Assembly: GCA_964422295.1 (NCBI GenBank)
Contig: CAYRAM010000037.1
Location: forward strand, 1-20,618
DNA length: 20,618 nucleotides
Reading direction: 5' to 3'
Source: UBA12191 sp964422295
GTDB lineage: Bacteria > Planctomycetota > UBA8108 > UBA1146
Positions within the stretch are counted from its first letter, which is position 1. The number at the start of each line of letters is the position of its first letter. This document shows, piece by piece, positions 14,019 to 20,618 of the stretch. A model generated the notes under the pieces. The model saw nothing but the letters and a program-made list of their open reading frames with translations, had not been told where the DNA came from and ran no database searches. Made by a program: the position numbers and the translations under genes.

Positions 14019-14089
14019 GTCCTTTAATTTAATGACTTGCCGGTGGGGGCCCTCGAGTCCTGCCATCGTGTGAGAAGGGAGCCCTGTCG

Positions 14090-15079
14090 ATGTCGATGCG
14101 CGTTCGCTGGCGTGAATTCGAATTGCCGAACCGGGTCGAGTGTGATGCAGATACGAAGAATCTCCAATACGGAAACTTCGTGATAGAACCCTTTGAAAAG
14201 GGTTACGGACACACCATTGGCAATAGCCTGCGCAGAGTGTTGCTCTCCTCTATTGAGGGTGCGGCTCTTGTGCAAGTTCAAATTGAAGGTGTCGATCATG
14301 AGTTCGCCACCAAAGATGGTGTTTTGGAGGATATCGCCCATGTGGTGTTGAACTTCAAGCAAGTCCTCGTGGAGCTCCGTGGAGTCCAGGAAGCGGAGAT
14401 GACGATCCGCAAATCCGGCAAGGGGACGATTACCGCAGGGGACATCGAGCATGGCGATGATGTCGTGGTCCACAATCAGGATCAGGTGATTGCCACTCTT
14501 ACAGAAGATGTCGAGTTCAAGGCTGTCCTGAAAGCCAGGATCGGGCGCGGATACGTCACGGCAGCGGAAAATGCTGAAGGCAAATCAGAGATCGGCCACA
14601 TCTGGCTCGATTCGACCTTTTCTCCGGTGACCCGAGTCCGTTATCACGTTGAAGCCACACGGGTGGGTCAGTTGACCAACTACGACAAATTGATCCTTGA
14701 GGTCTGGACCAATGGAACCATCGATCCGGAGAGTGTTCTTGTGGAGGCAGGAAAGATCCTGCGCAAACATCTGACTCCGGTGGTGAAGTATTTCGAGTTG
14801 GGTTCGGAAGTGCTTCAGCCACGATTGCCTGAAATCACTCTTCCGGATGCAGAAGATGAGGAGATGCGGGCGTTGCTGGATATGCCGATTTCCCAATTGG
14901 AGCTCTCTGTGCGAGCCTCCAATTGCCTTGAGTCGATGAATATTTCTACATTACGGGAGCTGATCAGATTGCGTGAGGACGACCTCCTGAGAATTCGCAA
15001 CTTTGGGCAAACCTCCCTGGATGAACTAAAAAGCAAACTGGTTGACATGAATCTGGAATTGGGACAGGTCAACGGTTGA
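14090..15079 (+). CDS. rpoA: RNA polymerase alpha subunit
   Basis: Alpha dimerises to start polymerase assembly and its C-terminal domain binds UP elements and activators. The 329-residue product has the N-terminal domain (residues 1-235, with GYGHTIGNSLRRVLLSS at 38-54), a linker rich in acidic residues, and a C-terminal domain at about 262-326. In the latter, Arg275, Asn278, Cys279, Asn304, Gly306 and Ser309 match the E. coli DNA-contact residues R265, N268, C269, N294, G296 and S299. K297 and K298 are replaced by Gln307 and Thr308. AAGGGA nine bases upstream supports the ATG at 14090. Confidence 0.97.
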   Translation: MSMRVRWREFELPNRVECDADTKNLQYGNFVIEPFEKGYGHTIGNSLRRVLLSSIEGAALVQVQIEGVDHEFATKDGVLEDIAHVVLNFKQVLVELRGVQEAEMTIRKSGKGTITAGDIEHGDDVVVHNQDQVIATLTEDVEFKAVLKARIGRGYVTAAENAEGKSEIGHIWLDSTFSPVTRVRYHVEATRVGQLTNYDKLILEVWTNGTIDPESVLVEAGKILRKHLTPVVKYFELGSEVLQPRLPEITLPDAEDEEMRALLDMPISQLELSVRASNCLESMNISTLRELIRLREDDLLRIRNFGQTSLDELKSKLVDMNLELGQVNG

Positions 15080-15097
15080 GACCTACGGAGTTGAGTG

Positions 15098-15799
15098 ATG
15101 CGTCATAGAGTTGCAGGAAAAAAACTGAATCGAAACGGCAGCCATCGCAGGGCTCTGAGCCGGAATCTTATGCGTGCCATGATTATTGAGTGGCAGGGTA
15201 AGGGCCACATCGTGACCACTCGAGCGAAGGCCAAATTTATCCAGCCGCAAGTTGAAAAACTCATCACACTGGCGAAAACAAAATCAGTTCATAATATTCG
15301 CCGGGCGATGGCTTCCCTGGGGGATCGGGAAGTGGTGCAGTTGCTCTTTGATGAAATCGGGCCGTACTACAATGACCGCCCCGGTGGTTACACCCGGATA
15401 CTGCGTCTCGTCAAGCCTCGCCTCGGAGATGCTTCTGTGAGGGCATATCTGGGATTTGTCCGTGAAGATGATGAATTCCCTGAGGGAGACCGTAGGGCAA
15501 AGGCTGCCTCCGAAGCCGCGGTCACGGAGGAGGCACCGTCGGAATCTGCGGATTCCCCTGCCTCCGCTGAGGCGGATTCCGCCGCCGATGGGGTAGAGGA
15601 AACAGCGATCGAAGAGTCTTCGGTGGAAGATTCACCCTCTTCCCCAGCACCGACCGAGGAGGCCACTGCTGCCACTGGGGAAGAGAAGGCGGATGAAGAG
15701 GCAAGTGCGGCTGATCCTGCTGAGGGGGAATCGGCGGATGAGGACGCAGCGAGCGCTGAGGACGAATCGGCTGAGGAAGAAGATTCGCCGAAGTCCTGA
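15098..15799 (+). CDS. rplQ: 50S ribosomal protein L17 with acidic C-terminal tail
   Basis: L17 lies on the large-subunit surface near the exit tunnel. The core (residues 1-122) is typical: MRHRVAGKKLNRNGSHRRAL, then TRAKAKFIQPQVEKLITLAK and YTRILRLVKPRLGD. Residues from about 123 to 233 form an extension rich in Glu, Ala, Asp and Ser, almost free of basic and aromatic residues, taking the protein to 233 residues against about 120-130. The start is the ATG at 15098 with GGAG seven bases before it; the adjoining upstream GTG at 15095 would only add one Met. It closes the ribosomal cluster. Confidence 0.95.
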   Translation: MRHRVAGKKLNRNGSHRRALSRNLMRAMIIEWQGKGHIVTTRAKAKFIQPQVEKLITLAKTKSVHNIRRAMASLGDREVVQLLFDEIGPYYNDRPGGYTRILRLVKPRLGDASVRAYLGFVREDDEFPEGDRRAKAASEAAVTEEAPSESADSPASAEADSAADGVEETAIEESSVEDSPSSPAPTEEATAATGEEKADEEASAADPAEGESADEDAASAEDESAEEEDSPKS

Positions 15800-15829
15800 T
15801 TCCTTCGGATGGGGGAGCCTTCCGCTCCT
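15788..15829 (+). terminator. Tandem hairpins at the end of the ribosomal cluster
   Basis: CCGAAG (15788-15793) pairs with CTTCGG (15803-15808) across the rplQ stop codon. GGAGC (15814-15818) pairs with GCTCC (15824-15828), extended by a G-T wobble. A TTTTT run only appears at 15842, so these are not textbook intrinsic terminators, but they are placed where the operon should end. Confidence 0.4.
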
Positions 15830-15850
15830 GTTAATCTCAAGTTTTTCATG

Positions 15851-15896
15851 AATTGTCCAATACACGCTTCAGGTGGAGGTTTTGTATTGTGCAATT
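15851..15896 (+). repeat. Two-part inverted repeat in the rplQ downstream spacer
   Basis: AATTG (15851-15855) pairs with CAATT (15892-15896), and inside it CAATACA (15858-15864) pairs with TGTATTG (15883-15889). The two stems are separated by a 2-by-2 internal mismatch, with an 18-nt loop. The loop contains GGTGGAGG. Because both stems are symmetric it could act on RNA as a terminator-like fold (TTTCTTT follows) or on DNA as an operator; the data do not decide. Confidence 0.5.
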
Positions 15897-16069
15897 TCTT
15901 TGTAGTGATCTCGCCTCGGGAAATTCCCCACCCTTCGATAAATTCGTCAAATCTCGTGTTTTCCCCGTATAAAAAAGTTGCTTGGGAGAGCGGTCAGTGA
16001 CAATGCTGACTCTCCTGTCATAACTTGTGTATGTTTTCGTAATGAATAAACAAACAAGTCGGATCTTGC

Positions 16070-16098
16070 TTGACATATTGACATCGTAATAGTTTGAT
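16070..16098 (+). promoter_or_regulatory. Candidate promoter for the dockerin protein operon
   Basis: A consensus -35 box TTGACA (16070-16075) is followed after 17 nt by TTTGAT (16093-16098), a moderate -10 match. The heptamer TTGACAT occurs twice, at 16070-16076 and 16078-16084, one base apart. The second copy has no good -10 at normal spacing, so it may instead be a repeat bound by a regulator. The start would be near 16105. Confidence 0.4.
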
Positions 16099-16241
16099 TA
16101 TGCCTAATGATTAACCGAGGGGTCTTCGGATCTCTATTTATAGACTGAACTATTATTAAATCGCTGCCGTTCGAACCTGGGGTGAGTGCGGCACAAGAGG
16201 TGTGACCCCCAAAAGGACTATATTCCAGAGGGAGGAGATTT

Positions 16242-18122
16242 ATGAATCTCTTCAAAACGTGTGCTCCCCTGAGCACTTTTATTATAGTTGCACTCGTATT
16301 TCTGTGTGTGAATCACGCAATTGCTGGAGGAGCTCAGTCGATGAGCTTGAGCAATGCTTCAACGCAGGGAACGGCTTCTACAAGCATGGGCCTCTCCTTG
16401 GATGCAACGGCTCCCACTGAGGGATATGTTGCTGCAGTGGCATTTGACGGCTCCCAATGCGCTGTCTCCGATATTTCGCCAGGTTCTGCGACCAACAGTG
16501 CTAGTGCAGAACTCTTCATTGCGGAGATCTTTGACGATGGATTCACCATCGGCTGTGTGGTCGATGCGAGCGCTCCCTTTGAAGGAAATTCGATTGCCCC
16601 GGGCTCAGGGCTGGAACTCGCCAATATTGAGATTACTCCCACTGCAATCGTGGATACAGATACGGATGTTGCATTCGATTTCTCGGATGGAACTCTCAAC
16701 TCTCCGCCACTCGACAACATCATCGTCCAGGGAGGACTCTCCATTGGAGCGGGTGATGGGCTGGGATTGTCTGGAGGGACGCTGTCACTGCTTGAGCCTC
16801 CCCCGGCAACGATGATCGTCGAAGATGGATCAGCTCCGGCCGACGGATTTGGAACCACTGGCGATGCGCGTATACTTCTCGATAACAGCCTTGGAGGGGT
16901 TCAGGGATTTGTGGTTGCCGTAACCCATGATTCTGCTGGGATTACTCTTGAGGCGATTTCATTGGGTGAGGCAACCCTATCCACAGGTGCAGAGTTTGAG
17001 ATTACCAATATCTACACCGAGGGTGGAACCTTGGGAGTCGTCATGGACTTCAATGCTCCCTTTGACGGACAAACGATCCCCATCGGTACCGGAACTCATA
17101 TCGCTACCTACACCTACTCTTGCAATGATTCAAATATTTACGTCGAAGGTGAAACGGCTCCGCCAGCTTCCTCCAGCCCACTGGCCCTGGCAGACGGGGT
17201 ATTGGGTGCTCCTGCATTGAGCAACGTTATTGTTGTCGGCGGACTCTCTGTTTCTCCTCTCAAGACAGACGGCACATTCACTTGTGAACCTGTTGGTGTT
17301 CCTGCTGAAGACACCTGCTTGTGGATGGAGACGCAGTTTGACACAGCTGAGGGCAACTACGCCTACCTCGGTCAAACCGGTGATCTCTGCTTCTACTACA
17401 AAGACAACGATGATTACATTCAAGGTTTCACGTTTACCGTCTGCTACGATTGCGATCTGACGATTCACGAGGATTCATGGGAGTTCAACGGCTCCATCCT
17501 CGACCAGGTCGGCATCGAGTATCTTGCTGTCCAAGTCGATGACGACTGTTCCGACGGAGAGACTGGCGAGTTGATCGTGGCCCTGTTGCTGGACGCACTG
17601 CCACCCTTCGAGGGGCAGACTTTGCCGCAGACCACAGACCTCAATGAGGGACGACTCCTGGTCGGCAAGATGCGTGTCACCGTCGATGACACTGCAGAGT
17701 GTGACGAAGAACAGTTGATCTACTGGTGTAACGACATCAACGGCAACGGCGACGTATATCTTTACAACAACGTTGTTATTGACTACGAGTCGATCCAGGT
17801 TTACGAGCGTTTCGATACCTCTGTCTACGTAGTTCCCGAGGAGATTTTCCAGCGTGGCGACTGCAACAGTGATGACAAGGTTGACCTTGCCGACTCTGCC
17901 ACCATGCTAGCTAATCAGTTTAATGGACTGCCAATCCTGTGTCCCGATGCCTGCGACAGCAATGACGACGGCGTCCTGAACATGGCAGATTCGGTTTATC
18001 TGCTGAACTGGCTCTTCAAATTTGGTCCGATTCCTCCGGCTCCTGGCCCTTATGAGGATGGTCCTGACGCGACCGCAGACGATACCCTGCCGGTTTGTGA
18101 CAGTGATGATACGGGCTGTTAG
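16242..18122 (+). CDS. Secreted three-module protein with C-terminal dockerin-like domain
   Basis: I do not recognise a named gene. The 626-residue product has a signal peptide (residues 1-28, hydrophobic core STFIIVALVFLC, AIA at the probable cleavage). Three beta-rich modules follow, at about 34-184, 200-350 and 358-525. Each has an APFxG or PPFEG turn (DASAPFEG, DFNAPFDG, DALPPFEG); the first two end with a P[PA]LxN[IV]IVxGGLS motif. A dockerin-like domain at about 536-604 has two calcium loops with Asp and Asn ligands, at 540-551 and 572-583. The GFxxxVxHDxxxI pattern in module 2 recalls cohesin-type sandwiches (inference). GGAGGAG precedes the ATG. The protein is acidic and is probably exported through Sec, then cell-surface or matrix associated. 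Confidence 0.85.
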   Translation: MNLFKTCAPLSTFIIVALVFLCVNHAIAGGAQSMSLSNASTQGTASTSMGLSLDATAPTEGYVAAVAFDGSQCAVSDISPGSATNSASAELFIAEIFDDGFTIGCVVDASAPFEGNSIAPGSGLELANIEITPTAIVDTDTDVAFDFSDGTLNSPPLDNIIVQGGLSIGAGDGLGLSGGTLSLLEPPPATMIVEDGSAPADGFGTTGDARILLDNSLGGVQGFVVAVTHDSAGITLEAISLGEATLSTGAEFEITNIYTEGGTLGVVMDFNAPFDGQTIPIGTGTHIATYTYSCNDSNIYVEGETAPPASSSPLALADGVLGAPALSNVIVVGGLSVSPLKTDGTFTCEPVGVPAEDTCLWMETQFDTAEGNYAYLGQTGDLCFYYKDNDDYIQGFTFTVCYDCDLTIHEDSWEFNGSILDQVGIEYLAVQVDDDCSDGETGELIVALLLDALPPFEGQTLPQTTDLNEGRLLVGKMRVTVDDTAECDEEQLIYWCNDINGNGDVYLYNNVVIDYESIQVYERFDTSVYVVPEEIFQRGDCNSDDKVDLADSATMLANQFNGLPILCPDACDSNDDGVLNMADSVYLLNWLFKFGPIPPAPGPYEDGPDATADDTLPVCDSDDTGC

Positions 18123-18151
18123 GTTTAGTGGATTGAAAAGGATTTATTGGA

Positions 18152-19450
18152 ATGAAGGGAAATAAAATGACAACGAACAAGTTGCTCTCCCTGGCGTTTG
18201 TATTCTTCCTCAGCGGAGGAGTTGTTGCCCAGGAAGCGAGCTTTAATGCAGGCAGCGGTACCGTACCCGAAGGGGGATCAGGCACCCTGTCGATGACGAT
18301 GGATAATAGTGGTCAAGAGATCGCTGGTTGGTCTCTCGGCGTGTGTAATGATCCTGCGGTGGCCACTGTGAGTGCTGCTGCAAGTGGTGCTGGTACCCAA
18401 ACAGCCAAAAATGGCGGTCCTCCTGATTTCGATGAGATCTCGACTTTCCCCAACGGGGCAACCCAAGGTGTGGTCCTCTGCTTCACCGGTTGCGCAGTTG
18501 TGGGGGATACGAGCGGTTTCGAATTGCTGACGGTGGATTACGACGGAGTTGCCGAGGGAGAATCCTCGGTCGACTTCTGCGATACCTTGGGCTCACCCCC
18601 TGTGGCAACGGTGATCGTGGTTGGCGGTGCTTCGCTTGCTCCCAACCAAAACTCCGGGACACTCACTGTGGTGGGTGTTCCCGATCCTGAGTTTACCTAC
18701 TCAGCGGCCTCAACTTCTGCCAATTACAATCCAGCGGATGGAAATGCCAGCGCAGCGGTCGGGATTTCGATCGCCGAGACCGACAACTCTGGTCTGGGTG
18801 CTCCATTCCCGAATGAAACCCAGGGATTCTCCATGGGTCTCGCCAACTCTGCAGAAGTCACGCCGACCGATGTAACTCTCTCTCTGGGTTTCGATCCGGA
18901 CTTTGGTGAGATCGGAATCTTCTCAAACGGCTGGACCGCAGGCGTGGTCTACAGTTTTACCGGTGGAACGACTGCTTCCTTCCCGAGCGCATCGGAAGTG
19001 GCTTCGGCTACCTACGAAACCGGTGGCAGCATGGCCGGGAATGAAACCGGCGCAACAGCTTCACTGACGTGGGACAATGGGCTTGGTTCCCCTCCTGTAT
19101 CAAACGTGATGGTGGTGGGTGGTGCTTCTCTGGATGCTAACTTCGAAGATGGTGCCATTGCGCTGAATCCAGTAATCACAGTGGACTTTATCCGCGGAGA
19201 TGCCAACTCTGATGCTCGTGTGAACATTGCAGATGGAGTCTGGATTATCAATGAGTTGTTCCTTGGCGGACCAACCAATCCGTGTTCCATGGCCAATGAC
19301 TCCAACGGTGACGGTTCCACAGATGCGGGTGACGCAGTCTACATCTTCAACTATCGCTTCCTCGATGGACCGATGCCGGTTGCTCCCTACCCAGACTGTG
19401 GGCAAGTGGACGGCCAAACTCCTGAAGACTGTGCAGGCTCCGCCTGCTAG
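18152..19450 (+). CDS. Secreted two-module protein with C-terminal dockerin-like domain
   Basis: No named family recognised. The 432-residue product has a signal peptide (cleavage probably after VVA at residue 26) and two related modules at about 28-175 and 180-340. Both modules end with GSPPVxxVxVVGGASL. A dockerin-like domain follows at about 346-410, with calcium loops at 350-361 (DANSDARVNIAD) and 383-394 (DSNGDGSTDAGD). A Cys pair ends the protein. The modules differ from those of the gene upstream but share the closing motif, so they may be distant relatives. It starts 29 nt after that gene, so they are probably cotranscribed. A second ATG at 18167, with AAGGGA six bases upstream, is an equally good start and would remove five residues. 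Confidence 0.85.
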   Translation: MKGNKMTTNKLLSLAFVFFLSGGVVAQEASFNAGSGTVPEGGSGTLSMTMDNSGQEIAGWSLGVCNDPAVATVSAAASGAGTQTAKNGGPPDFDEISTFPNGATQGVVLCFTGCAVVGDTSGFELLTVDYDGVAEGESSVDFCDTLGSPPVATVIVVGGASLAPNQNSGTLTVVGVPDPEFTYSAASTSANYNPADGNASAAVGISIAETDNSGLGAPFPNETQGFSMGLANSAEVTPTDVTLSLGFDPDFGEIGIFSNGWTAGVVYSFTGGTTASFPSASEVASATYETGGSMAGNETGATASLTWDNGLGSPPVSNVMVVGGASLDANFEDGAIALNPVITVDFIRGDANSDARVNIADGVWIINELFLGGPTNPCSMANDSNGDGSTDAGDAVYIFNYRFLDGPMPVAPYPDCGQVDGQTPEDCAGSAC

Positions 19451-20011
19451 CGAGCAGTTGACCCCATCCTCTTTCCCCCCATATCTGCTATGGGAGAAAA
19501 GGACAGGATCTTGAATGCCATGAATCTCCCCTGCTGCCAAAGGCGGCAGGGGAGATTTTTATCTTTAGCAGTGGCAAAGGTTTATCCCCAACTCAGGTCC
19601 GTCCGATTTCACACACCCAGTTTTTTCAGCGTCGCAAAACGCCCGCAATTTATCTGTTTCGTGACTAATGTAACTGTTGTATCTTATTTGTAATGAGTGG
19701 GTGTCCTTTATCAGGCAGGAGTGTGGGCTTTGCGTTCAAATCCTTGGCGATATTTCTGCCGAGGCTTTTGAGTCGCTTTCTCGATGAGACTCTTTCATCG
19801 ATGTGAGTGTTCTGTGAATGCCCAGGGCTTGAGATGGGATTCCCACTTTGAGTGGATTGGGTTTGTGTATCGATCACCTCCCGGAAGTTCAGGGGCATCG
19901 GTGAATTGACCCAACTCAGACAATAAGTAAGGTTTTGCCCGCTATTTCCAGGGTCGGTGCACCAGTGAGGTCGCTCCGGTCCCGCTTCACTGGACTTTGA
20001 GGAGGTCAAAA
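19451..20011 (+). other. 561-nt spacer before the third secreted protein gene
   Basis: The spacer starts with the strong terminator of the preceding operon (19523-19560). The rest contains a 6-bp hairpin (CGATGA at 19782-19787 with TCATCG at 19795-19800). It also holds a GG-N10-GC pattern at 19746-19759 resembling a sigma-54 promoter, and a weak TTGACC (19906-19911) / TAAGGT (19928-19933) pair. None of these promoters is convincing. No gene is supported. Confidence 0.6.
19523..19560 (+). terminator. Strong intrinsic terminator after the two-gene dockerin operon
   Basis: A 16-bp stem is formed by AATCTCCCCTGCTGCC (19523-19538) and GGCGGCAGGGGAGATT (19542-19557) with an AAA loop and a single G-U wobble. 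It is followed directly by a T run (19556-19560) and ATC. This is a textbook Rho-independent terminator and the best one in the window; it lies 73 nt after the upstream stop. Confidence 0.93.
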
Positions 20012-20618
20012 GTGAAATCGTTATCATTTACAATAATTGCAGCCGTTGCGCTGTGCGTAATGCCTGGCTTGGTATTCGCAGGGAGTGGAGATGTGATGAG
20101 CCTGGGAGTGACCAGCGTGTCCTCCGATGGAGGAGGAACGGTCACCGTCACGGGACAGTCTTCCGGAGATGTACAGGGCTTCGTCATCAGTGTCAGCCAT
20201 GATCCGGCGATCATCACGCTTAACAGCATCGATATCGCTGGAACCGATGCCGACAATGTCGGTGCCGAGTTTGTGGTTCCGACCACCTACGCCGATGGAG
20301 GTACCGTCGGAGTCGTTCTCGACTTCAACGCTCCCTATGATGGTCAGGTGATCACCGCTGGTGGAGGGCTTTCACTGGCCAACTACAACTACAGTTGCAA
20401 CAACGCCGTCTACTACACCGAAGGTAGCCCGGCCCCCCCTGCAGAGACCTCTGATTTGACCTTTGTCGATGGAACCTACGGGTCCCCTGCCCTGAGCAAC
20501 GTGTACGTGATCGCCGGCATGTCTGTCAATCCTTCCACCTTCAACGGCACATTCATCTGTGAGCCGATCGAGATCCCGGCTGAGGATACCGAGTTGTGGG
20601 TGGAGGCTGACTTTGCCG
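20012..20618 (+). CDS. Secreted module protein, paralogue of the gene at 16242, cut by window end
   Basis: The first 202 codons are present and the frame is open to the window end. It starts with GTG at 20012; GAGGAGGT at 19999-20006 gives an ideal Shine-Dalgarno five bases away. A signal peptide (MKSLSFTIIAAVALCVMPGL then VFA, cleavage after residue 23) leads into a module matching module 2 of the 16242 protein. Shared blocks include QGFVISVSHDPAI, GVVLDFNAPYDGQVI, LANYNYSC, GSPALSNVYVIAGMSV and GTFICEP. The IPAEDTELWVEADF stretch then matches the start of module 3 in that protein. It therefore lacks the first module. A dockerin-like end is expected beyond the window (inference). Confidence 0.85.
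   Translation, partial: MKSLSFTIIAAVALCVMPGLVFAGSGDVMSLGVTSVSSDGGGTVTVTGQSSGDVQGFVISVSHDPAIITLNSIDIAGTDADNVGAEFVVPTTYADGGTVGVVLDFNAPYDGQVITAGGGLSLANYNYSCNNAVYYTEGSPAPPAETSDLTFVDGTYGSPALSNVYVIAGMSVNPSTFNGTFICEPIEIPAEDTELWVEADFA

Larger units (their letters stand above)
15800..16241 (+). other. AT-rich 442-nt spacer between rplQ and the secreted protein genes
   Basis: Base composition changes here to AT-rich. The spacer holds terminator-like hairpins at its start, a long inverted repeat at 15850-15897, and a candidate promoter at 16070-16098. A leader of about 135 nt precedes the next gene, whose Shine-Dalgarno GGAGGAG is at 16231-16237. I see no credible gene; the open frame at 15809-16000 has no family-like features. 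Confidence 0.65.

Noticed and set aside
15809..16000. 63-codon open frame after rplQ
   Set aside because: It overlaps a hairpin and the AT-rich spacer, lacks a ribosome-binding site and has no protein-like pattern.
19744..19760. Possible sigma-54 promoter (TTGGCGA...CTGCC, GG-N10-GC)
   Set aside because: The spacing fits, but both boxes have mismatches and it is 250 nt from the gene; such matches are common by chance.

Overview
The window is dominated by one long, same-strand ribosomal protein supercluster, followed by a group of secreted repeat proteins. All recognisable genes lie on the + strand. The cluster runs in the classical S10, spc, alpha order: rpsJ (3' end only), rplC, rplD, rplW, rplB, rpsS, rplV, rpsC, rplP, rpmC, rpsQ, rplN, rplX, rplE, rpsN, rpsH, rplF, rplR, rpsE, rplO, secY, adk, map, then after a 442-nt gap rpmJ, rpsM, rpsK, rpsD, rpoA, rplQ. 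Together these genes make much of the small and large ribosomal subunits, the SecY translocation channel, adenylate kinase, methionine aminopeptidase and the RNA polymerase alpha subunit.

The organism is a bacterium of moderately high GC. The neighbouring secreted proteins carry C-terminal dockerin-like calcium-binding repeats of the RGD-x-N-x-D type, which are common in Planctomycetota. The ribosomal cluster has no rpmD (L30) between rpsE and rplO and no infA (IF-1) between map and rpmJ. S4, S14 and L36 are all zinc-binding forms. Several genes use TTG or GTG starts. A marine planctomycete or relative is my best guess (inference, moderate confidence).

Layout: 1-11980 is the S10-spc part, tightly packed with many ATGA or one-base overlaps. 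It has two notable gaps: a 118-nt gap with three hairpins before rplB, and a 64-nt gap with a T7 tract and a GC hairpin before rpsH. 11981-12422 holds a 13-bp tandem repeat array, a good sigma-70-type promoter and a roughly 270-nt structured leader for the alpha operon. 12423-15799 is rpmJ to rplQ; a perfect 10-bp hairpin spans the rpsD stop codon ahead of rpoA. 15800-16241 is an AT-rich spacer with terminator-like hairpins, a long inverted repeat and a candidate promoter.

16242-19450 is a two-gene unit of secreted, modular, dockerin-bearing proteins, closed by a very strong intrinsic terminator at 19523-19560. A paralogue of the first one starts at 20012 and runs off the window end. Two ribosomal proteins have large low-complexity additions: S5 has an N-terminal RGG-rich tail and L17 an acidic C-terminal tail. 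The most novel material is the secreted module family and these ribosomal tails.
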